NCBI RefSeq assembly: GCF_003573695.1
Contig: NC_039362.1
Coordinates: 114,307,120 to 114,371,119, forward strand
Reading direction: 5' to 3'
DNA length: 64,000 nucleotides
DNA from: Papaver somniferum
Taxonomy: Eukaryota > Streptophyta > Magnoliopsida > Ranunculales > Papaveraceae
Part shown: piece by piece, positions 22,040 to 32,716 of the stretch
Numbering within the stretch: position 1 is the stretch's first letter
How the letters are laid out: each line of letters opens with the position of its first letter
Program-made: the position numbers and the translations under genes
Notes under the pieces: model-generated
Seen by the model: only the letters and a program-made list of their open reading frames with translations
Databases searched by the model: none
Told to the model about the DNA's origin: nothing

Positions 22040-22830
22040 ATATGAAATTATTAAAAATATCTGCATGACGGATTATGCATCCTCATGACGGGTTATGCAT
22101 CAGGGGTATAATTGGCAACGCAACTTGGATATAACATGTCTAAAAATCCACGCCTTGGAATTTTACAAATTTTATATTGTTGGAAATCTTTTTAAGAGAG
22201 CTACGCAATGAGTACAAACAAGAATATCAAAATTTTGTTTTTCACGAAAAAATCGGAGGTGATCATCATTTTAGGCAAAATTTTCGAAAACTTGATACAT
22301 AACCATTATGCAGCCACCAAAAAAGATGCATAACACATTCTGCAGACGCATAACGAATTATGCAACCATTTTCTCCACTGCATAACAAATTATGCATGTA
22401 TAACAAGTTATGTAGCCACAGTATTAGTGCGTAACTACATAAAAAATTGATGTATAAGGCATTATGCATCTATTTTCTCGATGCATAAAAGATTGTGCAA
22501 CAATTTTTTCGATGCATAATGCATTATGAAGCCATATTTTCAGATGCATAACAAGTTATGCATCCATTTTTGCGATGCATAACCTGTTATGCAGATATTA
22601 TTGTAGGTGCATGACAAGTTATGCAGTCTTTGTTTTTGTTGGTTTCAATAGTGACAAAAAAGTTGTTGCATAACGTGTTATGCAACCGTTTTCTGGAGTG
22701 CATAACAAGTTATGTAACAAATTTTGTAGATGCATAATAGGTTATGCATCCATTTTCACGACTGCATAACATGTTATGCAGATATTATTATAGGTACATG
22801 ACAACATTTTTAGATGCATAACAGATAATT
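22040..22830. repeat. Array of about 18 imperfect palindromes, TGCATAACNNGTTATGCA type
   Basis: Units such as GATGCATAACAAGTTATGCA recur about every 40-50 bp, separated by AT-rich spacers of variable sequence and length. 22103-22295 carries the R1 repeat seen at 7988-8180, so array and repeat are probably parts of one element. There is no coding potential. The variable units and lack of any cas-like gene rule out CRISPR. Confidence 0.8.
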
Positions 22831-22883
22831 ATTGCATACTAGTACAATCGAGTTCAGTAACACTATCGCAATCCACCATTTAT

Positions 22884-22968
22884 GTAGATAAGAGAAGAAA
22901 CATGAAGAATGTACCCCCACTGACAAGAATTAGTGGGGTACATTGTTCATGTTTCTTCTCTTATCTAC
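22884..22968. ncRNA. 85-nt near-perfect foldback, candidate small-RNA precursor
   Basis: Left arm 22884-22921 and right arm 22932-22968 pair over about 37 bp with one mismatch and one bulged C, closed by a 10-nt loop (GACAAGAATT). The arms contain AGAGAAGAAACATGAA and its complement. A miRNA or siRNA hairpin would look like this, but so would a recent palindromic duplication; near-perfect pairing is more typical of a young hairpin. Expression is unknown. Confidence 0.45.
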
Positions 22969-22969
22969 G

Positions 22970-25117
22970 GATATTATTGTCGGAAATCCAGCCCGACTCC
23001 ATTCTTCTCTGCAATGCAAACATCAGTGCATGCAACACCTTTTTAAACCAAACACATATCACCACTTCTGCTACTGCCCAGCTCAAAACCAACAAACCAG
23101 CACTGATGTTACTTCTGTTACTGCCCAGCTCAAAACCAACACCAATAATTCATTTCAAAACCCATGCAATCATCAAATCCATCATTCATGCATTTCTTTC
23201 TCTTCTTCTTAATTCTTCACCTGCTTGCGCTAACACCCTTCTCAATTCACCACAATCACAATTTCGGAGAGATGCTGCCTTCATGAGCAATCTAAGAATG
23301 GTGCTTAAAACCATTTGCTTTCTTTTTACTGCTATAGGAAATAAGATGCGGCGTCTTTATAACTCATGCAAAAATGAGTGGAGTAAGTGGCGACACGTCC
23401 TTTATCTACTAGTGGACTTCATATTGGAAAACGTTATTTAACAAGGAATAAAAATTCTATGTTTACCCACTTCATGTTCTGCCGAGAGAAGTAAGACAGT
23501 TCTTTATTCGGTTGACCTTTTTACTGGGAGAAGCTTGAGTGCACACGATAATGAACAACAAAACAGCCTAAGTTAAGATGCCATATCTCCACGTTTCCCT
23601 GTTTGCTGAGCGTTAAATCAGCAAGTAAGAATACCGAAGCCCCATTATTGCAACAAAATAGCCCAAGTTACTTTGTGGTCTATTCAGAACGGACATAAAT
23701 CCGAAAATTCAAAAGCATTAAATTCTTCTTTTTCTTCGTTTCTTCATGAATGCTACTAAATTGAGTCAGGACTCTTCAATCACGTTCACACTTCCCTGGC
23801 AACAGTTCTCACCACTTTAGTTATAGCAACAATTTCATATTTCTTCTCAAACTACTCATACAAATTGTACTTCCGCATATACTTCCTCTCTTCTCAGTTG
23901 GCGTCGAGAACACCAACTAGCCAGTGCTAAACATCCCCATTGCACAACCATCAAACCATTGCTAGCAGCTGCAAACAACTTAAGCAGAAGCGGTTCAGGC
24001 ATTTAATCGAAAAGGTTGTATGATATACTCATCTTGTTGTAGCTTCAACCTTCTATAGCTTCCAAACTCACCCAGATTCATTCTCTTGAATTAGCATTAC
24101 AGTTCCATTTTGTTATACTTCTGAAATGTGTCCTAACCCCTTTGGAAAACAAACACCACAACCATTAATTCAACAACACAAAACCCATTCAATGCGTCTA
24201 TATAATCAGTCACAATAACGACTTGTTTCCAGCTGAAGTTCACTGAAGAACAAGCTAAATCTCCTCCAAATCGAACCAACAGAACCCACTAAAATCACTG
24301 CAACAGATCCCCTTTATAAATACCTTCTAAAATCACTGCTAGGTTGGTGACAAATTGTTCCCAGCAAGAATAAGTATCGACACCAGAACCTCAGTCTAAC
24401 CCCCACTAAAGCTTTTGTATCTGTAACTCTTCCATTCATTACTCAACTAATAACAACTACCAACCAATTTCAATGGAATTTCAGGCCGCCAGCAATTCAC
24501 TCTGTTCTTCCTTCTTCTTCTCGGCTTCAGGGAGAGGTTTGGATCCATGGTGAGTACCCATCGAATCGGGGAGAGGTTTTGTAATGAAAATCAAAACGAA
24601 AGAGATACAGATAAGAGAAGACTGTTAAAAAGCGAAAAACAAAATTCTAAAAATTCTGGGTCTGCGAAAATTTTGAGATGTGTGCGCGCCTGTATTTTTT
24701 TTTCCGTGGGTTTCACATTGTGCAAAATTTGAAAATGGATGTGGTAGTAATTTTTACTTATGGTAATGACTGGACGGGTCGTTGGAATGGACAGAGCGAC
24801 ATAAAAACAAGATCACCACGAGGAATGGGTGACTTTTTTTTTTGATTATTCTAGGGGATATCATGATCCATTACAAACAGCGAGAGTAACCACATAGTAA
24901 TACTGTGTACAAAATAGCTTAGCTTTATAATAAAAGTCAAAAGCATGAGCGCTTTGAGAATTCTAACGCAGTCGCTTTACAAAGAAGCATGTCATTCATA
25001 TAAAAAAAATGACATCCATTTATGCATCAAATTTAAGGTGAACAAAAATTCCAAAATATTTCAATTCTCTATGAATCTGGAGCAAGAGAAAGATCAGGAT
25101 GATTCACAAAGCAAAAG
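22970..25117. other. Intergenic region with no supportable gene
   Basis: The longest ORF (ending at 23441, plus) starts inside the hairpin and has no recognisable composition. A segment of about 30 bp (TACTGCCCAGCTCAAAACC) occurs twice, near 23070 and 23117. The rest is AT-rich single-copy-looking DNA; nothing else was identified. Confidence 0.5.
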
Positions 25118-25122
25118 AGAAC

Positions 25123-25979
25123 TGTGTACACATATATCTCACTATCAGACACGTGTATATAAAAAGATACGTGGAAACCATGCAGGCCAAAACATCAAAA
25201 CATGATGCGCCACGAAACACCAAATAAACCCCGAGGAGTTACTTTATCGCATCCCCAAAAGAGAAGCTAGGATCAACGGTGGAGAGAAAGTTAGCTGACA
25301 CGGACGTGACAGGGGCAGAAGACACTTGTCTGACACGAGCAGACCCCTCAACTACCCACATTAAACACTCTGAGCAGTGTACGTGTCGATCAACCTGTGG
25401 AACGAGCGAGGATGCCTCTGCGGGATCAAGGGGAAAACGCAGACCTCTGCGTGATAGACGCAAGAACACAAGAAGATAAGGTTCCAACGGTCATCAGAGA
25501 TGGGTCCCACATTCTAACCTTATAAATACCCCGTCTCCACCAAGAGGAAAGGGGGGCAGAAGAATCAGGAAGGGAAGGAGAGGGAGAGAGTTTGCAAGTG
25601 TAAGTTAATCATTTAGAAGAGAGAAACATGTAAACCCAAAAGTCATTCGACTATTCGTGTAACCGTGAAGAAGATAGTAAAACAACTAACCCCGTGGACG
25701 TAGGCCTTAGTGCTGAACCACGTAAACCTTGGTCTTATTTACATTTCAGCACTTTATATTTATTTAGCCCCATGGATCTTTACTTATACGTTTTGTTTTC
25801 TTTGCTTGTACTTATATCTCGTGCGCAAACGCCTCGCATGGAGTCGTTAGATGAGGCTATGATAAACCCGAAGGTTTTGAGCCAATGAATCAATACTAGG
25901 ATATCATCATCACAAATCTCCTTAGTTGATGATGATTGATTGTGAGCACTCGGATCCCTTCGTGATTTGTGTGTTTACA
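25123..25979 (+). repeat. 5' LTR of the Tat element
   Basis: Runs TGTGTACACA...TTTACA. Contains a TATA box (TATAAATA, 25521-25528), followed by CCCCGTCTCC and a purine-rich stretch, the probable transcription start region. Confidence 0.95.
25521..25528 (+). promoter_or_regulatory. TATA box of the Tat LTR promoter
   Basis: TATAAATA in the 5' LTR, with an identical copy at 37601-37608 in the 3' LTR. Transcription of the element would start a few tens of bases downstream. Confidence 0.7.
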
Positions 25980-25980
25980 A

Positions 25981-25998
25981 TTTGGCGCTAGAAACAGG
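25981..25998 (+). other. Primer binding site of the Tat element
   Basis: TTTGGCGCTAGAAACAGG follows one base after the LTR end, at the position where gypsy elements carry the tRNA-complementary site. I did not assign the tRNA. Confidence 0.65.
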
Positions 25999-26326
25999 GA
26001 CTTCGTCCCGGTAAAAGATTTATCTTATCCTGTGATTTCATTTTAAATTGGCATATGATTTCTCTGATTTATCAGCTCGGACCGTATAGATCATTTGTTA
26101 ATTGTATTGTGTTAAAAACCCACCTTTTATGTTCGATAGGATTTATTGTTCTAATCCGCGGATTTACGATTTTCTTTAAATCTCATGCGAACCCGTCTCT
26201 CTGGGGGGTTTTTCGTAGTTTTTATACTAAGGATCTCCTTTAGTAAAACTTTAACCCGTATATTATAACTTGCATGTATTAATCCTCTCCAGGAAGAATG
26301 TATTTCGTCAACTAACCAATTTGGAA

Positions 26327-28618
26327 ATGCCAGCGACCGAAGCTGAACCCCTTCCACCTTTAGTGCAGACCATGGAGGAGGGAGGCACCATGGCTGTCGT
26401 AGCACGCACTGGGACCCCCAATCAGGGGTCCAACCAATCACACCGACTGATGGCTGAGCTTGAGGAACTGAAGAAGAGCCAGCAAGTTTACGCAGATGCT
26501 GTAGCCCTGTTGGCCAGAGAAAATCAAGATTTAAAGGAGCGGATTGCTCTAAGCACGAAGACCAGCCAACAACTTGATGAAGCAAAATCCAAAGCACCAG
26601 AGCCAAACCGAGACTATAGAGTCGTTATAGCGGCTAATGAAGACGCGACAAGGGGAAGTAGCGTATCTGACCCGGATTATGACGATGGAGAGTCAGACGG
26701 TAACGAACAGAAGAATTTAGGGCACCACCGCGCAATGGAAGAACTACGAGATGAGATGATGGCCGAGATCAGGCAATTAAAAAATAAACAAGGCGGGGGG
26801 AGGTTAGAAGAAGTCATGAGAGAATCTAACTCCACGCCCTTAACTCATCGCTTGGCCAACACCCCTATTCCACTGAAATGCCCTGTCCCAACGTTCGAAT
26901 GCTATGATGGATCCAGCGACCCTGCTGCACATATTCGGTACTACAACCGTGTCTTAGCTAGATGGGGTCAGAACGACGCCGTACTCTGCAGATACTTCCC
27001 GTCAAGCCTGAAGGGATCGGCGTTATCATGGTTCGATAATCTGCCACCAAATTCTATCCACTCATACGACCAACTCGCAGAGAAATTCTTAAGAACGTAT
27101 ATGTACAACAAGACTGTAAACACCGGAATGGATAAGCTCTTTTCACTAGCGATTGGATACAAGGAAACCACGAGGGAGTACACTAACAGATGGCACAAGA
27201 TCTGCCAAGCCATAGGTAGCGTGGACCCAGTGGTAAGCATCAATTGCTACAAATGGGGCTTAGACCGAATGAGTCCCCTATTTGTTGAAATTCATGGGAG
27301 CGTGCCTAAGACAGAGGGAGATCTTCGAATAATTATCGAAAAGCATGCTCGACTTGAAGAAATTCAACGGGAAAACCCGAGGGCATATCCGCAGAGGTCT
27401 CATCGCACCAATTCATCGGAACAAACCAATGGGGCCAAAAGGAGTTGCTCAGGGGAGAGACCTCACGAAGATAGGAAGGAACGAAGGGATGAACGAAGAG
27501 CAGGTGACCGAAAATTCGAAGATCAAGTTTACACGAAACTCAACGCTAGCTATGCTCGTATCCTACGAGAGATCAAAGGGAGGGAAAACTTGGAGTGGCC
27601 ATGGTCTAAGGGAAAGCAGCCTCCGAGATCCGAGAAGTCTAAAGATTACTGTGAATATCACTGTTTCAACGGACACCAGACCGAAAAGTGCAAGAACCTT
27701 AAAATAATGATCCAAAAATTAATTGATGCGGGAGAGCTCAAACATTACGTACGAAAGGATGTTACCGAGGACAGATCTAAGCGAACCAAACCAGTCCAAC
27801 TTCCGGAAGGAAACCGAACAATCAACACAATCTCGTGTTCTGAAGCCACAGGACCCTCACTTACAGCGCAGATAGGAAAGAGGTTACGGAAGCAATTCGA
27901 AGACCGCTGCGAATTATATAAGGTCGAGGGGATAGTGGTGAACGAACACGAAGAATGGATGGAATCTCCTATCATCTTCGATGCCGAGGATATCGAAGAA
28001 GATATGGAAGACCATAACGATCCCTTGGTCCTAACACTACCAGTAGCTGGATGTAACCTCAAAAAGATCCTCATAGACGGGGGAAGCTCCGTAAACGTCC
28101 TATTTTACGATGCATTCAAACAGATGAAGCTCCATGATGAACAGTTAATGACCTCTTATCACACCATCTATGGATTCAATGGAGCAGCCACGAAGCCCTT
28201 GGGAGACATCGTGTTGCAGGTTAACGCAGGGCCCATGAAACTGGAAACCCGATTCAGTGTGGTGGACACCCCTTCCCCCTACAACGCTATTATTGGACGA
28301 AAATGGATACATAAGCTCAAAGGAGTTGCGGCAACGTACCACCAATATCTCATATTTCCAACACCTGAGGGAGTAATGGAAATCAAGGGAGATCGGATCA
28401 CTACACGAGAGTGCCAGGGCACTCAGGATCATATCAACAACGAGCAAGAAGAGCAGCGAAAAATCCGAAGAGTAAAAAATCAAGAAACGGCGAAAGAGAA
28501 GGCCATAGACCTGTTCCTCAAGGAAACTACAGGGAAGGGCTTGACGAAAGATGATAATGTCCTAAGCACAGAAACAAGTACTTCAACAACCAGCGAAGAA
28601 CAGAAACACGCTAAATAG
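26327..28618 (+). CDS. Tat element gag-protease polyprotein
   Basis: 763 residues. I chose the ATG at 26327 (MPATEAEPLPP) because the upstream codons from 26270 look like leader. Residues 1-180 are acidic/coiled coil (ELEELKKSQQ). A Retrotrans_gag capsid domain lies at about 200-350 (HIRYYNRVLARWG, LSWFDNLPPNSI). A Cys/His motif, YCEYHCFNGHQTEKC, at about 445 is the Tat-type equivalent of a zinc knuckle. The aspartic protease is at about 565-665 with active site LIDGGSSVNVLF. The frame ends at TAG (28616-28618) and the same frame reopens directly into pol. Gag forms the particle; the protease processes the polyprotein. Confidence 0.9.
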   Translation: MPATEAEPLPPLVQTMEEGGTMAVVARTGTPNQGSNQSHRLMAELEELKKSQQVYADAVALLARENQDLKERIALSTKTSQQLDEAKSKAPEPNRDYRVVIAANEDATRGSSVSDPDYDDGESDGNEQKNLGHHRAMEELRDEMMAEIRQLKNKQGGGRLEEVMRESNSTPLTHRLANTPIPLKCPVPTFECYDGSSDPAAHIRYYNRVLARWGQNDAVLCRYFPSSLKGSALSWFDNLPPNSIHSYDQLAEKFLRTYMYNKTVNTGMDKLFSLAIGYKETTREYTNRWHKICQAIGSVDPVVSINCYKWGLDRMSPLFVEIHGSVPKTEGDLRIIIEKHARLEEIQRENPRAYPQRSHRTNSSEQTNGAKRSCSGERPHEDRKERRDERRAGDRKFEDQVYTKLNASYARILREIKGRENLEWPWSKGKQPPRSEKSKDYCEYHCFNGHQTEKCKNLKIMIQKLIDAGELKHYVRKDVTEDRSKRTKPVQLPEGNRTINTISCSEATGPSLTAQIGKRLRKQFEDRCELYKVEGIVVNEHEEWMESPIIFDAEDIEEDMEDHNDPLVLTLPVAGCNLKKILIDGGSSVNVLFYDAFKQMKLHDEQLMTSYHTIYGFNGAATKPLGDIVLQVNAGPMKLETRFSVVDTPSPYNAIIGRKWIHKLKGVAATYHQYLIFPTPEGVMEIKGDRITTRECQGTQDHINNEQEEQRKIRRVKNQETAKEKAIDLFLKETTGKGLTKDDNVLSTETSTSTTSEEQKHAK

Positions 28619-31600
28619 AAATTAAAGAACATCCCAGCCCTCGGAAACCCGAAGCCTGTGTTCACACCAGTGGAGCCCGTAAAGGAAATCAACATAGGAA
28701 CGGAAGAAAACCCGAAGATGATCAAAATCGGGACCATAATGGACGAAGAAAGGGAGCATTCCTTAACCAAATTACTTAAGGAATACGCGGATGTGTTCGC
28801 CTGGAAGCTAGGAGATATGCCGAGGATTGACCCAAAAGTAATCCAACATGAACTACGCATCAAACCGGGCACGCCCCCGTTCAGGCAGAAAATACGAAAA
28901 GTAGCTCCAGAGTATCATGAGGCAGTAGAAACAGAACTTCGGAAACTACTAGACGCAGGATTTATCAAGGAAGTCAAGTATCCTACCTGGATCTCCAACA
29001 TGGTCATTGTTCCTAAGAAAAATGGAGGGGTTAGAATATGCATCGACTTTACTAATCTCAACAAGGCATGTCCAAAGGACAGCTATCCCCTGCCGAGCAT
29101 AGATCAACTGGTTGAAGCAGTGGAAGGGTACGAAGAGCTGTCGTTCATGGACGGATATTCTGGTTACAACCAAGTAGCCCTGGCAGAAGAAGATCAGCCA
29201 CACACAGCGTTCTACACCCCACATGGCCTTTATTGCTATACTAGAATGCCTTTCGGACTTCGAAACGCAGGGGCAACATACCAAAGGATGGTCGATGATA
29301 TCTTCAAGCCATGGATTGGAGGAACCCTAGAATTCTACGTTGACGACATGCTCGTCAAAAGCAAGCTGCGTAAAGATCACCACCATAACCTGAGGAATAT
29401 CTTCAAAGCAATGAGACAGCATCACATGAAAGTGAATCCGGAGAAATGTACTTTCGGTGTCACCTCGGGGAAGTTCCTCGGGTATATGGTAACAAAAAGG
29501 GGCATCGAGGTAGACCCACCAAAGATTCAAGCCATAGTAGAGATGCCGTCCCCAAAGAATTTAAAGAAAGTACAGAAGCTCAATGGATCTATAGCAGCGT
29601 TGGGAAGATTTATTGCACGGTCTTCAGACAAATGCAAACATTTCTTCAATATTCTCAAAAAAGGGAGCAGGTTCGAATGGACCGCTGAATGCGAAGAAGC
29701 ATTCCAAAAAATCAAAGAACACCTAGCCTCAATCCCGATCCTGCAGAAGCCAGACCCTGACGAGGTTTTGGCACTATACATAGCAGCAACAGAGGACGCA
29801 GTCAGCGCGGTATTAGTCAAAACCAATACAAAGATAGAACAACCTATCTATTACATCAGCAAGACCCTCAATTCTGCGGAAAGAAATTATACTAAGATTG
29901 AATAACTCATCCTCGCACTGGTATGGGCTACCCAAAAACTGAGAACCTACTTCCTAACTCACCTCGTCAGGGTCCCATGCAAAGCACCATTGGAAGCAGT
30001 CCTCAAAAGCGCGGGAAAGGTGGGCCGAATAGCCAAATGGAACACCCATCTGGATCAATTCAACATCATTCATGAAATTCAACATTCTCGGAAGTCCCAA
30101 GTTCTGGCGGATTTCTTAGCAGACCTCCCCCTTGACAACAACGAAGAGATTAAGGGAATACCAGAAGCCGAGGAAGAAAACAAGGATCCAATGGATATCC
30201 TCGAACCTGCGAGTCAAAGACAATGGGAAGTCTTCGTCGACGGATCCAAAAATAAGGAAGGAGCAGGAATAGGCATTGTCATTATCACCCCAACTGGAGA
30301 AAGGATTATACAGGCACTTAGATTGGAATTCAAAGAGCATACCAACAACATTGTTGAATACGAAGCTGTCGTACACGCGCTCCGTATAATAATAGAGATG
30401 GGGATAACCGATGTAAGTCTGACAAGTGATTCGCAGCTTGTCATACGGCAAATAGGGCTCGAGTATAATGTGTACGATGACACCCTCTCAGCTTACATGG
30501 CCTTGGTCCAAACATTGGCATCACAAATCCCGAACATTAAGTTCCGGCACTTATGCAGAAGGGACCTCAGGCACGCGGATTCCCTAGCATATATATCATC
30601 CATGCTGAGGGATAAAAATGTCGAAGCTATTAAAATGGCAAGGGTATACGAGCCTTCGATTGCATCTCAATTCTCCTTCGCTACCAACCAAGATACAGTG
30701 GAAGAAAATATCGAAGACCAGGTAGGAGAAGACATCCATAATTACTTTGACGAAGAGGATATCCTGTCAAGAGCAAATCAAGACAAAGACTTCAGCAACG
30801 AAGACGAATGGAGAGTGACAATCCATGCCTTTCTCGAAAAAGGAAGCTTACCTGCGGATCAGAAACAAGCTAGGAAGATACTCTCCAAAGTGGGAAGATA
30901 TGATCTTCGGGATGGGGTCCTGTATAAGAAATCCTTCCTTGGACCATTACTACGTTGCTTGTCCCGCAAAGAGGGGCATCGAATTCTAAATGATATCCAT
31001 TATGGTGACGCGGGGAATCATAGCGGCATGAGATCACTAGCTGACAAAGCAAAAACGCAAGGATATTACTGGCCGACAATGATACAGGATGCCGCGAGGA
31101 TGTCCCGACGATGTGAAGAATGTCAGCGCTTCGCAAAAAAGATCCACGCGCCGGCGACAATGTTAAACTCCATCGATAGCCCGTGGCCATTTGCAAAATG
31201 GGGCGTAGACATCGTCGGGCCTTTCATCGAAGGATCAGGGATAAGACGATTTTTGATAGTAGCCACGGACTACTTCAGTAAATGGGTGGAGGCTAAGGCC
31301 TTGGCCAGGATCAGAGACGTGGATGTGTTTACTTTCATATTCCAGAACATCATTTGCAGATTTGGTATACCCGCTGAAATCGTATCTGATAATGGCAAGC
31401 AATTACAGGGGAAAAATATAGACATGCTCTTCGATACTTTCAAAATAAGAAAGAACAAATCCACCCCCATATACCCTCAAAGAAACGGACAAGCGGAAGC
31501 TACCAACAAGACCCTCGCCCTTATACTGAAAAAACAATTAGACGAGCATAAAGGGAGATGGTGCGAACAACTGCACAATGTGTTATGGGCATACAGGACA

Positions 31601-32044
31601 ACACGAAGATCCGCCACCGGGGAATCCCCGTTTCTTCTAACTTATGGAGCTGAAGCAGTCATACCTACGGAAATACTCATGCCAACCACGAAGACCGAAT
31701 CTTGGGAGAAAAACCTCACAACAGATATGATGTTAGAAAGGTTGGACGACTTGGAAGGAAGAAGGGAAGTCGCATTACAAAAGATGGAAAATTATCAACG
31801 AAGACTAGCAAGGGAGTACAACAAAAAGGTAAAGCTGCGGAATTTTGTAGAGGGGAAGTATGTGTTGAGAACAATCCCACGGTATCAGCAAGAAAAGAAA
31901 TTGGGAAAATTAGCACCTACGTGGGGAGGACCTTTTGTAATACACGACGTTGCGGGTAACGGTTCCTACTACCTTCGTAATCTAAAAGGCGAGGTCCTCT
32001 GGCATCCTTGGAATGCTAAGTGGATCAAACCATACTTCTCATAG
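28619..32044 (+). pseudogene. Tat element pol: RT, RNase H, archaeal-type RNase H, integrase; one in-frame stop
   Basis: 1142 codons in the same frame as gag. RT lies at about 28850-29500 with MPFGLRNAGATYQR and the catalytic FYVDDMLVKS (near 29335). The first RNase H follows, where TAA at 29903-29905 replaces a sense codon in KIE-x-LILALVWA; the frame then resumes. The second RNase H (30225-30540) shows VFVDGS, VEYEAVVHAL and TSDSQL. Integrase has an HHCC zinc domain (about 30990-31130, ending RRCEECQRF), then D in VDIVGP, D in SDNGKQ and E in GQAEATNK with a spacing near D-35-E, then a C-terminal domain to 32044. Only the nonsense codons disturb it. Confidence 0.9.
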
Positions 32045-32716
32045 GAGCAACGCAGACTTGAATATGCTTGGAGTGTACCAGAAGAAGAAGGGAGCCTAAC
32101 CGTTCCACATGTTTCTATCTCTGGAAGAGGAATTGCAGGCCTCAACTTATCAATCAAACAAGCTTTCAAATTATCAAATCAGCGGAATCTATCGACAATA
32201 TTGGGGAAAGTAGTTAATCTGCAATCTCTCAGGGCTCCCCCATCAGTGTCCATAAGTGTAAGACCAGGGGGAAGGCACCCAGCAGAAAGAGATACCCAAC
32301 CAATCTTAAAGCAACGGGTCGACGGAATGGGTGTGTAAATATTTTAATCCCATATCCTAGAACGTTGCCCCGACCCCCACCGTCTGGGAATCCTCTGGCC
32401 CAGGATTCGCCAGCGGGGTGACAGGTCTCAAGACGAGCACGAAGGTACCTTCCTTCAGTATCGCACTCAAACACTTAAAAACTTTTGCTTTGTTTTTTCA
32501 CAAATGCTTAAAATAAAAACAAACCAACATTGCAGGTATATCAAGAAAAGGATCCATTTCATAAAGGATGATTACAAAAAGTGAAAGGCCAATTCAGGGA
32601 TACACATCAAAAAATATTCCTTTTACAGGATATCAGCAAAAAATATTCTTGTTACATGATTACGAAAAGGGAAGAATAATGATGCCGCGGCCCCTACAAA
32701 ATGCTGCGGTCTCGGC
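32045..32716 (+). other. Spacer between pol and the antisense gene
   Basis: About 670 bp with no ORF of recognisable content. The 3' ends of the sense pol message and the antisense gene converge here, so it must hold terminators for both, but none could be pinpointed. Confidence 0.45.

Noticed and set aside
22040..22830. CRISPR-like regular repeat array
   Set aside because: Units are themselves palindromic and vary in sequence and spacing; no cas-like gene is present and the context is plant nuclear DNA.
22902..23441. 179-residue plus-strand ORF
   Set aside because: It starts inside the hairpin, has no recognisable domain, and its composition looks like translated AT-rich intergenic sequence.
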